From JAGXOF01 sp046545575 (GTDB lineage Bacteria; Chloroflexota; Dehalococcoidia; SZUA-161; SpSt-899): a stretch of DNA of 21,846 nucleotides. Numbering within the stretch: position 1 is the first letter of the stretch; the number at the start of each line of letters is the position of its first letter. The notes beneath the pieces are model-generated. The model saw only the letters and a program-made list of their open reading frames with translations. It ran no database searches and was not told where the DNA came from. The translations under genes and the position numbers were made by a program. Location of the stretch: positions 1 to 21,846 of the forward strand of contig JBKGZM010000028.1 of assembly GCA_046545575.1 (NCBI GenBank), read 5' to 3'. Positions 1 through 6,574 of the stretch are shown here, piece by piece.

Positions 1-1088
1 TTTGATGATACGGCGATGGCAGGGCATCCTTGCTGAACAAATATACTGTGGTCTCCTTGAGGCCACTGAATACCTTCTGTTATTCCATCGTATTCCGCTA
101 ATACGTCGCTTACCTTACCTTTCATTTCTTCAGGTAAACCAAACAACGAAAACGTGGATCTGCCTTCTTTGTAGCCTGCGCCATCGATGTTAATATTCAG
201 GACAATGTTCTCGAAGTGTTCTTGATTCTTCCTAATGTAATCCATTTGTCCGGGTACAGCAAAATAGTCTTCACCGTTGAACGCCACAATTTCGAGTAAT
301 CTGTCACCATCATAGTCTTTGAGTAGTTCAGCCAGAAGTAATAAGGTTACGACTCCTGTTGCATTGTCAATCGCCCCCGGCGTACCTTTCTTTGCGTCAA
401 TATGTGCTGTAATGACAATACGTTCATCCGCATTTTCTCGTTTTCGGGCAACAACATTATAGGCTTTTGTGGGAATTCGGGTAGATCGAGATTGCAAAAT
501 AGCAGGTTTTCCGATGCAGGATAAGAGGTTCTTTCCTTCCTCCTCGGTCGTATACACAGAAGGAATATCAAAATCACCGTCCTCGATCATAGGAAAAGGA
601 TAGACACCTCCTGCCAAGGCGGCATTTCTACCGGTTGCGGATATAATTGCCGCCGGTTGCTTTTGTTCAAGAAGAGCAATGATGTTTTGATGTTCTTCCG
701 GGTTATAAAATACGAAGTTTTTTGGCATGAGCTGTTCTTTTGCAATATCACCAAACAAAAGAAGAATATTGCCGGTTATCTCCTGCTGTTCGATTTCTTC
801 AAGACACGAGGCACTTATTAACGGTGCTTGAACAGAGCATCCGAGAGAGTAGGGACTAACCAAGACGTTATAGCTTTGATCCGCGACCTGTAGTGTTGCC
901 CCGCCGTTTTCCCAATCAATCACGTCCAATTCAGACATTTCTGTCTGCCAGCCCAATGAGGCTAATTCTTTTTCAAAAAAACTCGTTGCCCGTCTGTTAC
1001 CCTCACTGCCCACACTTCGTTCTGGAATTTCTTCGCACAGTGTTTTCAAATAAGACACGCATTTCTGATAGAGATTGTCTTTCTCCAT
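1..1088 (-). CDS. M28-family zinc metallopeptidase (aminopeptidase-like), C-terminus off the window
   Basis: Reading from an ATG at 1088 the frame stays open for 362 codons to the window edge, so the 3' end is missing. The C-terminal half carries the M28 metal set: H229-x-D231 in AHID, D241 in GAIDNATG, the catalytic E273 with D274 in NGED, D302 in NIDGAG, and H347 in QGDHS. M28 enzymes are co-catalytic zinc aminopeptidases or carboxypeptidases. Residues 60-200 look like the inserted PA-type region seen in many members. No signal peptide is visible, so it is probably cytoplasmic. The start has a good ribosome binding site (AAAGGAGAG, 7 bases upstream). It is transcribed away from the PadR gene. 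It looks more A+T-rich than the genes to its right, an impression I did not compute. The family is secure; the substrate is not. Confidence 0.88.
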   Translation of the reverse strand, partial: MEKDNLYQKCVSYLKTLCEEIPERSVGSEGNRRATSFFEKELASLGWQTEMSELDVIDWENGGATLQVADQSYNVLVSPYSLGCSVQAPLISASCLEEIEQQEITGNILLLFGDIAKEQLMPKNFVFYNPEEHQNIIALLEQKQPAAIISATGRNAALAGGVYPFPMIEDGDFDIPSVYTTEEEGKNLLSCIGKPAILQSRSTRIPTKAYNVVARKRENADERIVITAHIDAKKGTPGAIDNATGVVTLLLLAELLKDYDGDRLLEIVAFNGEDYFAVPGQMDYIRKNQEHFENIVLNINIDGAGYKEGRSTFSLFGLPEEMKGKVSDVLAEYDGITEGIQWPQGDHSIFVQQGCPAIAVSS

Positions 1089-1116
1089 TCTGTTCTCTCC
1101 TTTACACATAACAATT

Positions 1117-1132
1117 ATTATACAGTCTGTAT
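1117..1132 (-). promoter_or_regulatory. Candidate -10 box and overlapping palindrome before the M28 gene
   Basis: On the minus strand a perfect TATAAT (plus-strand 1117-1122) lies about 30 bases upstream of the M28 start. A convincing -35 box is not visible. A perfect 13-base palindrome, ATACAGTCTGTAT (1120-1132), overlaps its upstream edge, which is a common place for a repressor operator. The binding protein is unknown; the nearby PadR regulator is one candidate. Confidence 0.4.
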
Positions 1133-1395
1133 CAAAGGGCAAACGCAAACTATCGTTCGCGATATAAGAAGTTGGGGCACCCCATATAGGTCAAACTGAC
1201 CCGCATAAAATAGATTTGCATTTCTCTGCCCTGATAACATCCCGTTGCATTGCCTGCAAAAGGCACGCTGGCTGCCCGGCCCTTAATGTACCTATTTTAC
1301 GCTTGCTGGGGTTTCTGATGCAAGGGCTGGATGAGCAATGAGCCAGCCACCGCTTTAGATATAAACAGCTCCTTAATAGCTGTCCTAAGAGAGCC

Positions 1396-1424
1396 TTGAC
1401 ATCAAAAGAGAATATATTAATAAC
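1396..1424 (+). promoter_or_regulatory. Sigma70-type promoter for the PadR gene
   Basis: Perfect TTGACA at 1396-1401, a 17-base spacer, then AATAAC (4 of 6 matches to TATAAT) at 1419-1424. It lies 41 bases upstream of the chosen PadR start. The A+T-rich sequence around and after the -10 is where PadR-type autorepression would act, but no clear operator is seen. Confidence 0.5.
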
Positions 1425-1465
1425 AACATAGTATAAAGCGAACATAGTTTATTTTGGGAGGGGAA

Positions 1466-2002
1466 ATGGACATCAAATTTGCGATACTGGGATTTGTGAG
1501 CTGGAAGCCCTGCTCAGGGTACGACCTGAAAAAGATCTTCGCCGATTCAGTGTTTATCCCCTGGTCCGGGAGTAATAACCAGATATACCGGACCCTGATG
1601 GACCTCCACCGCGAGGAGTTGGTGACAAACGAGGTGCAGTATCAGGAGAATTATCCTCCCAGGAAGGTTTACACAATCACGGAAAAGGGGTTATCCGAAC
1701 TGCGGAACTGGGTCCTCTCATCGCCGGAAGCGCCTCAACTCATAAACTCGTTCCTCATACAGCTCGCATGGGCTGACCAGCTGGAGCAGGAGGAACTGGA
1801 TGAGCTGCTGGACAAATACGAATACGAGGTCAACATGCAGTTGATTATGGGCCAGGAAAGGATACGCCGTGAAAACGTCAACCCCGCCAGGACACCACGG
1901 GAAGAGTACCTCTGGAACATGATCTGCCAAAACTGGGTGACCTCATACGAAAATGAGCTGAGCTGGATTCGCAAATTGCGTCAGGAGCTCGAGGGGAGAT
2001 AA
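1466..2002 (+). CDS. PadR family transcriptional regulator
   Basis: A 178-residue protein beginning MDIKFAILGF. The N-terminal 80 residues fit the PadR winged helix: a short first helix, a GYDLKK segment, an IYRTLMDLHREELV recognition-helix region, then the wing with YTITEKG. The C-terminal 95 residues are acidic and helical, as in the PadR C-terminal dimerisation domain. PadR proteins are usually ligand-responsive repressors of nearby detoxification or efflux genes. A TTG at 1454 would add four residues, but it overlaps the ribosome binding site GGGAGGGG, so the ATG at 1466 is preferred. The gene once next to it (2007-2164) appears decayed, so its present target may be itself or the divergent M28 gene. 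Ligand unknown. Confidence 0.85.
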   Translation: MDIKFAILGFVSWKPCSGYDLKKIFADSVFIPWSGSNNQIYRTLMDLHREELVTNEVQYQENYPPRKVYTITEKGLSELRNWVLSSPEAPQLINSFLIQLAWADQLEQEELDELLDKYEYEVNMQLIMGQERIRRENVNPARTPREEYLWNMICQNWVTSYENELSWIRKLRQELEGR

Positions 2003-2006
2003 TACG

Positions 2007-2164
2007 ATGAAAACAAAGCCAATCTATAAATCGGAAGCTGGGGGCTCAACCGCATGAAACGGCTTGTCTTCAATAATGCAGAGGAACCGGAGGATGCGGA
2101 AGAGTTCTTCATGCTGACGGCCAGGCATTTCAATTTCCGCACTGGCTCCCCTCCGCTTATTTAG
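2007..2164 (+). pseudogene. Remnant of an alpha/beta hydrolase gene downstream of PadR
   Basis: Two tiny frames joined by an ATGA overlap follow PadR. The first (2007-2057, 16 codons) has a ribosome binding site (GAGGGGAG) and begins with KPIYKSEAG, which resembles the N-terminus of alpha/beta hydrolases that often start with a YKSE-G motif. The second (2054-2164, 36 codons) contains EDAEEFFMLTARHFNFRTG, resembling the stretch before the last core strands of the same hydrolases. The order matches a single gene that lost most of its middle and its end. Both matches are from memory of the family and are short, so this is an inference. Alternatively they are two chance small frames or tiny peptides. 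Confidence 0.4.
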
Positions 2165-2171
2165 TTTACGG

Positions 2172-2201
2172 AGGCGGGGACGAATCACTTCGCCCCCGCC
2201 T
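2172..2201. terminator. GC-rich hairpin between convergent PadR region and flavin reductase gene
   Basis: AGGCGGGG (2172-2179) pairs with CCCCGCCT (2194-2201) around a 14-base loop. It sits 7 bases after the hydrolase remnant and 34 bases from the end of the convergent flavin reductase gene. Neither strand has a run of T after the stem, so it is a stable 3' hairpin rather than a textbook intrinsic terminator. Confidence 0.4.
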
Positions 2202-2235
2202 TGATAGTGAGCTTCAGCTAAGCCATACGTTTGGG

Positions 2236-2793
2236 TTACTTCATCAGTGCTTCGCCGTCCTTGAAAGCATTCCCGGCTTTGTTTCCTAGATCCCAGTAGG
2301 CACCGCTTCCAAATATCAATGGGTTGATTTTCTCAAGGGCGGGTTGATCGCCTTCACAGCAGTCCTTGTTCACGAACGTCTCAGTCACCTCTGCGATGAA
2401 AATCTCCTGGGTAGGCAGGTCAACGGTTTGAAGGACCTTGCACACTATGTTGACGGGGCACTCTTCTATCAGAGGAGCTTTGTCAACGGAGCCGTAGAAC
2501 ACACTGAATACCCCGGACTTATCCACGTCTCTGCCGGAAACAAGCCCGATGTAATCAGTTTTCTGCAGCAGGTCCTTGGATGGCCAGTTAATGCTAAAAT
2601 ATCCGTTCTCTTTGATGCCGGGGTTGGTATAATGGGCCTTGTTCGCTGAGATATATACCACGGGGACAGGTGCGGGAGATATGCCACCGTAATTGGCCAT
2701 GGTTAAGAAATTAGGCTTTCCGTTTACAATTGCCCCGGCGATAATCGCGGGCATGATGCCAACTGCCATCTGTCCGACATTGACTTTCTCCAT
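2236..2793 (-). CDS. Flavin reductase / flavoredoxin-like FMN-binding protein
   Basis: A 185-residue protein of the flavin reductase-like split-barrel superfamily. Visible family features are GKPNFLTMANYGGISPAP near residues 25-42 (the flavin phosphate and ring region), GYFSINWPSKDLL near 64-76, TDYIGLVSGRDVDKSG near 79-94, and a final strand GSGAYWDLGN near 162-171. Members bind FMN and act as NAD(P)H:flavin reductases or small electron carriers such as flavoredoxin; they are common in anaerobes. C112, C118, C145 and C146 are present, but I see no Fe-S pattern. The ATG at 2793 has a near-perfect AGGAGGT ribosome binding site. It has its own promoter and no operon partner. Electron donor and acceptor cannot be told from sequence. 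Confidence 0.82.
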   Translation of the reverse strand: MEKVNVGQMAVGIMPAIIAGAIVNGKPNFLTMANYGGISPAPVPVVYISANKAHYTNPGIKENGYFSINWPSKDLLQKTDYIGLVSGRDVDKSGVFSVFYGSVDKAPLIEECPVNIVCKVLQTVDLPTQEIFIAEVTETFVNKDCCEGDQPALEKINPLIFGSGAYWDLGNKAGNAFKDGEALMK

Positions 2794-2828
2794 AAGCTGA
2801 CCTCCTGAAATAGATTTATCAATTGTTA

Positions 2829-2858
2829 ATGATATAGGGGGAACGAGGCTGCTGTCAA
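2829..2858 (-). promoter_or_regulatory. Promoter of the flavin reductase gene
   Basis: On the minus strand, perfect TTGACA (plus-strand 2853-2858) is followed after 18 bases by TATCAT (2829-2834); TATATC with a 16-base spacer is an alternative. An imperfect palindrome with TATCA and TGATA arms (2817-2834) covers the -10 and the start of transcription, a possible repressor site. Confidence 0.55.
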
Positions 2859-2955
2859 ACGGGGGAGATTACGGCCAGAGCGGCGTAAGAGCTAGGCTTT
2901 TGTTTCGCGGTGGAATTGAGGTTCGAGGGGAAGTGGAATTTGGACAGGTTAGTAA

Positions 2956-2998
2956 GAGCGTGCCCAGTGTAAGGACGTTGCTCTGACTAGGCACGCTC
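2956..2998 (-). terminator. Hairpin downstream of the GNAT gene
   Basis: Two 13-base arms (2956-2968 and 2986-2998) enclose a 17-base loop. As minus-strand RNA all 13 positions pair, one as G-U. As plus-strand RNA the same position is an A-C mismatch. This asymmetry suggests the structure is kept for the transcript of the GNAT gene, which ends about 50 bases upstream. The bases after the stem (TTACTAACC) are only weakly U-rich. Confidence 0.45.
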
Positions 2999-3050
2999 AA
3001 TTAGATGGCATTCTTTATCGATCATAAAAAGCAAGGTGAGGGCCGATACT

Positions 3051-3497
3051 TTAAGCCTCGCCGCCGCAGGGTTGCTCCAGGTTTATCATGTTACTGCGTT
3101 TGAAACCAAGCTGCTGGAAGTAATTCATCAGGTGAGTATCATCCTCGGGGACGACTACGCGCATGGTTGAAACCCCTTTGTTGCCGCAGTGATTCTTTAA
3201 CTCGGTGAGCAGTTGTCTGCCAATACCCTGCCTTCGATATTCCGGCTGAACGGCTACGGCATAGGTGACGCACACCCCGGTAGTTGGTATCCCTAGATAC
3301 TGAAGACGAGCCAGGATAAAGCCAACCACGCGACCGTCAAGTTCAGCAACAAAACTTGAGTGCAGGGGACCTTTTAGTTGAGCGGCAAGCATATCCTTAT
3401 CGGGAATAACAGGACTCCACCACAGGCCTAGAACAGGGTCTATATCACTCTGCGTCATAGGCCGTATGCGTACCGAGCTCTTTCCTGTACTGTTCAT
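3051..3497 (-). CDS. GNAT family N-acetyltransferase
   Basis: A 148-residue single-domain GNAT protein. The family's acetyl-CoA pyrophosphate loop is visible as RRQGIGRQLL at 88-97, after the beta-4 strand TYAVAVQPEY (78-87). The C-terminal NYFQQLGFKRS (125-135) matches the usual YxxxGF motif. GNAT enzymes transfer an acetyl group from acetyl-CoA to an amine; the acceptor (protein N-terminus, polyamine, antibiotic or amino acid) cannot be predicted here. The ATG at 3497 follows GGAGGGG. The gene is monocistronic, with its own promoter (3531-3559) and a 3' hairpin. Confidence 0.85.
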   Translation of the reverse strand: MNSTGKSSVRIRPMTQSDIDPVLGLWWSPVIPDKDMLAAQLKGPLHSSFVAELDGRVVGFILARLQYLGIPTTGVCVTYAVAVQPEYRRQGIGRQLLTELKNHCGNKGVSTMRVVVPEDDTHLMNYFQQLGFKRSNMINLEQPCGGEA

Positions 3498-3530
3498 TTG
3501 ATCCCCCTCCGTTTTTGTTGTTTAACATTG

Positions 3531-3559
3531 AGTCTAGTGATTGCCTGAGTGTTTGTCAA
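3531..3559 (-). promoter_or_regulatory. Promoter of the GNAT gene
   Basis: Minus-strand TTGACA (plus-strand 3554-3559), a 17-base spacer and TAGACT (3531-3536), 33 bases before the start codon. The -35 is perfect and the spacing ideal. Confidence 0.55.
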
Positions 3560-3582
3560 TACCCTGGACACAAGCGGCACGG

Positions 3583-5127
3583 CTAAGGCATAGCCGATTT
3601 ATAAGAGACATTTTCCCAGGCCTGCCGTTCCTGCTCGTAAGGGGCCTCTTCGACATGGCAGTCTTTACCCAGTATCATCGTCGCACGGTTTTCGCCGTAA
3701 ACGGGCCATTTGCCGATGCTCTCACAGGAAGGGTCTCCGGTACGGGCAAAGGTCGTCCAGGCATCCTGGATACATCCTGAAAGTTTATCCGCATCCGGGC
3801 CACTGCCGCAGAACATATCGTTATACTGGCCAAATACGAAGCCTATTTCCAGTGCATGGCAGGCACCCAGAGCGCCGTTCATAACTGGCGATTTCCATGT
3901 AAATAGATAGTTATAGACATTCTGGCCGTTATCACGCTGCGCTTCGACGAGCTCCAGGGCGGGAATGCGGAACATCAAATCGGTATTGATGACCGAGAGA
4001 AGCTCGAAAGGTGTAACAGGCTCGCCGCGTTCTTGCCTTGCTTCGCGGTATGTCTGTACTATTTTCTGTGCATCCCCGGCGGACATAAACTGGCTCAAAC
4101 GGTTTATTACCTCCGCCTCATCCAGTTCGTTGATACCCGGTTGCATGATACCGAAGAGCTTCCACTCTTCGAGGTTGGTGCCGATTATTGTGGGAATCTC
4201 TTTTGCGGCACCTCTGCTGGCCAGTTCATTAGGGACACCCGGGATCAGTTCACCATCAATTACCGGGGACGTAACGGTTATCCTGGCCACCTCGCCGGGA
4301 CCGGCCATAGCTGTCCTCAATTTCATTTCCACTTCGAGGAGGTCCTTAACGGTAAGCTCGCGCAGTGCCTGAACATCGTTGCCTTTAATGCCGGTAGTTT
4401 CCAGGAACTGTGTGGCGGTATCCGCTGCCTCGTCCAGAGGAATCGCCGTGCTGCCCACGCCGCTTTCGAGAATTCCTTTATGGAAATACCCTTTCGCCTT
4501 CGGCATCGTCATCAGGCAGCCTATGCTCATGGCCCCGGCCGATTCGCCGAAGACGGTGATATTGTCCGAGTCGCCGCCGAAGGCGGCGATATTCTCCTTT
4601 ACCCAGTTCAAAGCGGCTAACTGGTCGAGCAGACCTTCGTTACCGGTGGCCGGAATCCTACCTTTGGTTACCTCTTTCAGGTTCAAAAATCCCAGCAGGC
4701 CAAGTCTGTAGTTGATGGTCACCAGGACGATATCACCGCGAGCGGCTAGTCTACTGCCCTTATACATCGGTTCGGAACTTGAGCCGATGGTGAAAGCGCC
4801 GCCGTGAATCCAGACCATGACCGGGCGGTGGGCATTGTCCAGTCCGGGTGTCCAGATATTCAGGAAAAGGCAGTCTTCATCCTGGGTTTGCGGTGGTGCC
4901 TCAGGAATTACTCCGCCTTCCATCTCGTTTTGCGGGGCAATCGGCCCGAACTGTTTCGCCGAGCGTATTCCGTCCCACGGTTTTGTCGGTTGTGGCGGCA
5001 GCCAGCGCAACTCGCCGACCGGCGGTGCGGCGTAGGGAATTCCCTTGAACACGTAAAGTCCTTCCTTATAATATCCCTCGACCTTTCCGGCTCTGGTATT
5101 GACTATCGCTTGTTTGTTATCGCCCAT
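3583..5127 (-). CDS. Type-B carboxylesterase (para-nitrobenzyl esterase family)
   Basis: A 514-residue alpha/beta hydrolase of the carboxylesterase type-B family; about 490-510 residues is usual for bacterial members. The oxyanion-hole HGGAF is at 108-112 and the family signature EDCLFLN at 84-90. The nucleophile is S196 in GESAGA. By position the other triad residues are E321 (GTNLEEW) and H424 (ACHALE). N-terminal GIPYAAPPVGELRW is also typical. There is no signal peptide, so it should be a cytoplasmic hydrolase of esters or carbamates. The ATG at 5127 has an AGGAG site. It is monocistronic, with an extended -10 promoter divergent from the aminotransferase promoter. All catalytic residues are intact; the natural substrate is unknown. 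Confidence 0.93.
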   Translation of the reverse strand: MGDNKQAIVNTRAGKVEGYYKEGLYVFKGIPYAAPPVGELRWLPPQPTKPWDGIRSAKQFGPIAPQNEMEGGVIPEAPPQTQDEDCLFLNIWTPGLDNAHRPVMVWIHGGAFTIGSSSEPMYKGSRLAARGDIVLVTINYRLGLLGFLNLKEVTKGRIPATGNEGLLDQLAALNWVKENIAAFGGDSDNITVFGESAGAMSIGCLMTMPKAKGYFHKGILESGVGSTAIPLDEAADTATQFLETTGIKGNDVQALRELTVKDLLEVEMKLRTAMAGPGEVARITVTSPVIDGELIPGVPNELASRGAAKEIPTIIGTNLEEWKLFGIMQPGINELDEAEVINRLSQFMSAGDAQKIVQTYREARQERGEPVTPFELLSVINTDLMFRIPALELVEAQRDNGQNVYNYLFTWKSPVMNGALGACHALEIGFVFGQYNDMFCGSGPDADKLSGCIQDAWTTFARTGDPSCESIGKWPVYGENRATMILGKDCHVEEAPYEQERQAWENVSYKSAMP

Positions 5128-5152
5128 ACTTTACTCCTGTCAGAAAAACGTT

Positions 5153-5187
5153 GAGTGTATTATACCACTCCAGGACGGCGTGTTGAA
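5153..5187 (-). promoter_or_regulatory. Extended -10 promoter of the carboxylesterase gene with flanking inverted repeat
   Basis: On the minus strand, TTCAAC (plus-strand 5182-5187) lies 17 bases before a perfect TATAAT (5159-5164) that is preceded by TGG, an extended -10. The -10 is framed by exact inverted arms GAGTG (5153-5157) and CACTC (5166-5170), a compact operator-like arrangement. A divergent promoter starts only about 30 bases away. Confidence 0.55.
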
Positions 5188-5214
5188 CTTCCCGTTGAGC
5201 ATACACGCGCGCAC

Positions 5215-5243
5215 TTGACTATTGATGATAAAGCTGTTATTAT
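5215..5243 (+). promoter_or_regulatory. Strong sigma70-type promoter of the aminotransferase leader
   Basis: TTGACT (5215-5220), a 17-base spacer and TATTAT (5238-5243). Transcription should begin near 5250, leaving a leader of about 200 bases before the aminotransferase start at 5454. The leader contains an intrinsic terminator, so expression is probably controlled after initiation. Confidence 0.6.
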
Positions 5244-5253
5244 CTCACTTGTA

Positions 5254-5334
5254 ATGAGGAATACGGTTAGCTTGCTACAAACTTTCGCTTCCTTTTTTAG
5301 CCCCTACGGGGGCATCGGAGGGCTTGTAGGCTAA
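5254..5334 (+). CDS. Possible 26-residue leader peptide rich in Phe and Tyr
   Basis: An ATG just after the predicted transcription start opens a 26-codon frame ending in TAA, 33 bases before the terminator stem. Its middle reads TFASFFSPY, with three Phe and one Tyr in nine codons. No ribosome binding site precedes it; translation would have to be nearly leaderless. The TAC Tyr codon falls in the loop of a GCCCC/GGGGGC hairpin (5300-5313), and the downstream GGAGGG (5317-5322) can pair with part of the terminator's left arm (5370-5375). This is the layout of an amino-acid leader peptide, but a short frame can occur by chance and no homologue is known to me. Confidence 0.3.
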   Translation: MRNTVSLLQTFASFFSPYGGIGGLVG

Positions 5335-5367
5335 AGCTAGCCCATTTAAAATTCAGAGATTCCGATT

Positions 5368-5400
5368 CCCCCTTCAGGCAAAGCCTGGAGGGGGTTTTTT
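5368..5400 (+). terminator. Intrinsic terminator / attenuator before the aminotransferase gene
   Basis: A 12-bp stem (5368-5379 with 5383-5394) closes on an AAA loop and is followed directly by six T (5395-5400). One pair is U-G in plus-strand RNA but would be A-C on the other strand, which supports plus-strand function. It lies between the promoter at 5215 and the gene at 5454, with no other plus-strand gene upstream to terminate, so it is best read as an attenuator. Confidence 0.75.
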
Positions 5401-5453
5401 GTTGTAGGGCTGGCGATATGAAGAGAAGAAGATCAAAAGATAAGGAGGATGTA

Positions 5454-6530
5454 ATGGAAGGTCTTGTAAGAGACGATATTAGAAGCATGGAGTCATATGC
5501 TGCGGTTGAGCCTGTACACGTTCTTGCGGAGCGCGTCGGTGTTCCGCTGGCTCAGGCTGCGAAGTTGGATTCAAATGAGAATCCCTATGGCTGCTCTCCG
5601 CGGGTGCGGCAGGCACTTGGCAATTTTGATTTTTATCATACGTATCCTGACCATGCCCATCGCGAACTGAGAGAGATGCTGGAGGAATATACGGGAATCG
5701 GAAGCGAGTATATCGCCGTGGCGAATGGCTCGGACGAGATGCTTGACCTGATTCTGCGGGTTGTGCTGGAGCCGGGGGACAAGGTGCTCAATTTTCCTCC
5801 CACGTTTGGTCCCTACTCAGTTCACGCCGAGGCCAATAGAGGTGAACTGCTTAACGTTCCTCGAGACCCAACCACATTTGAGGCTGATATACCTGCAGCC
5901 AAATCAGCCATTGACGACCGTACCAGGGTTATCCTGCTTTCAAACCCCAATAACCCTACTGGAAACATTAACTCTGAGCGAGATATACTGGAACTGGTCG
6001 AGACCGGTTTGCTGGTGATAGCTGATGAGGCCTATTATGAGTTCAGCGGATTGACAGTTGCTCGCCTGGTTCCCTCCTATCCGAATCTTGTCGTTCTGCG
6101 GTCGTTGAGTAAGTGGGCCGCGCTGGCCGGGTTGAGAGTTGGTTATGCTATACTATCACCGACGATCAACGATTGCGTTTACAAGAGCAAGCCCATATAT
6201 AATGTAAATATGGCTGCGGAGATAGCTGCTAAGGAATCGCTTAAGGATGCGGAATACATGAAGCAAACCGTACAGACGATCATTTCCGAGAGGGAACGTC
6301 TTTCCCAAAAGCTGGAGGAGCAGGGGATTCTCAAGCCGTTCCCCTCGTGGGGAAACTTCCTCCTTTGCCAGGCTCCTGATGAAGGTGGGGCCCTGGTGCA
6401 ACAGCACCTGCAGAACCGGGGAATATTTGTCCGTCACTTCCCGGCCCTTTATGATATGCTGCGCATTACTGTGGGTAAGCCCGAGCACACCGACGCGATG
6501 ATCAAAGCCCTGGATGAACTGGAGCTTTAA
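5454..6530 (+). CDS. hisC: HisC-like class I/II aminotransferase (PLP-dependent)
   Basis: A 358-residue fold-type I aminotransferase of the histidinol-phosphate aminotransferase group. Visible motifs are LDSNENPYG (38-46), the cofactor-ring segment around NGSDE (91-95), SNPNNPTG (163-170), ADEAYYEF (190-197) with the PLP-binding Asp, and SLSKWAALAGLRVGYA (217-232) with the Schiff-base lysine K220. HisC makes histidinol phosphate, but close relatives transaminate aromatic amino acids or decarboxylate threonine phosphate. No other his gene is nearby, so the true substrate is open; the Phe/Tyr-rich leader hints at aromatic amino acids. The start at 5454 has AAGGAGG five bases upstream; an in-frame ATG at 5418 has none. 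Followed after 44 bases by the DUF89 gene, so probably one operon. Confidence 0.85.
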   Translation: MEGLVRDDIRSMESYAAVEPVHVLAERVGVPLAQAAKLDSNENPYGCSPRVRQALGNFDFYHTYPDHAHRELREMLEEYTGIGSEYIAVANGSDEMLDLILRVVLEPGDKVLNFPPTFGPYSVHAEANRGELLNVPRDPTTFEADIPAAKSAIDDRTRVILLSNPNNPTGNINSERDILELVETGLLVIADEAYYEFSGLTVARLVPSYPNLVVLRSLSKWAALAGLRVGYAILSPTINDCVYKSKPIYNVNMAAEIAAKESLKDAEYMKQTVQTIISERERLSQKLEEQGILKPFPSWGNFLLCQAPDEGGALVQQHLQNRGIFVRHFPALYDMLRITVGKPEHTDAMIKALDELEL

Positions 6531-6574
6531 GTTTAGTTGGTTAGTTAAGCTCAGAGAACTATGTGAGGAGACGT

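Larger units (their letters stand above)
1089..1465. other. Intergenic region between divergent M28 and PadR genes
   Basis: About 375 bases without a credible gene. The left end holds the M28 promoter and palindrome. The right end holds a sigma70-type promoter for the PadR gene. The middle (about 1150-1390) contains only an open frame with no ribosome binding site and no recognisable protein. A separated repeat pair, GCTGGCT near 1270 and AGCCAGC near 1340, is too far apart and too short to call. I see no RNA gene. Confidence 0.5.

Noticed and set aside
1191..1445. 84-codon minus-strand frame between the M28 and PadR genes
   Set aside because: No ribosome binding site, no recognisable protein pattern, and it runs through the PadR promoter.
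4033..4620. 195-codon plus-strand frame inside the carboxylesterase
   Set aside because: It is antisense to an intact esterase with all catalytic residues, and its composition is that of a shadow frame.
5250..5453. T-box or other known riboswitch in the aminotransferase leader
   Set aside because: No T-box sequence (AGGGTGG-type) and no recognisable c-di-GMP, SAM, preQ1, glycine or fluoride core; the leader-peptide model fits better.
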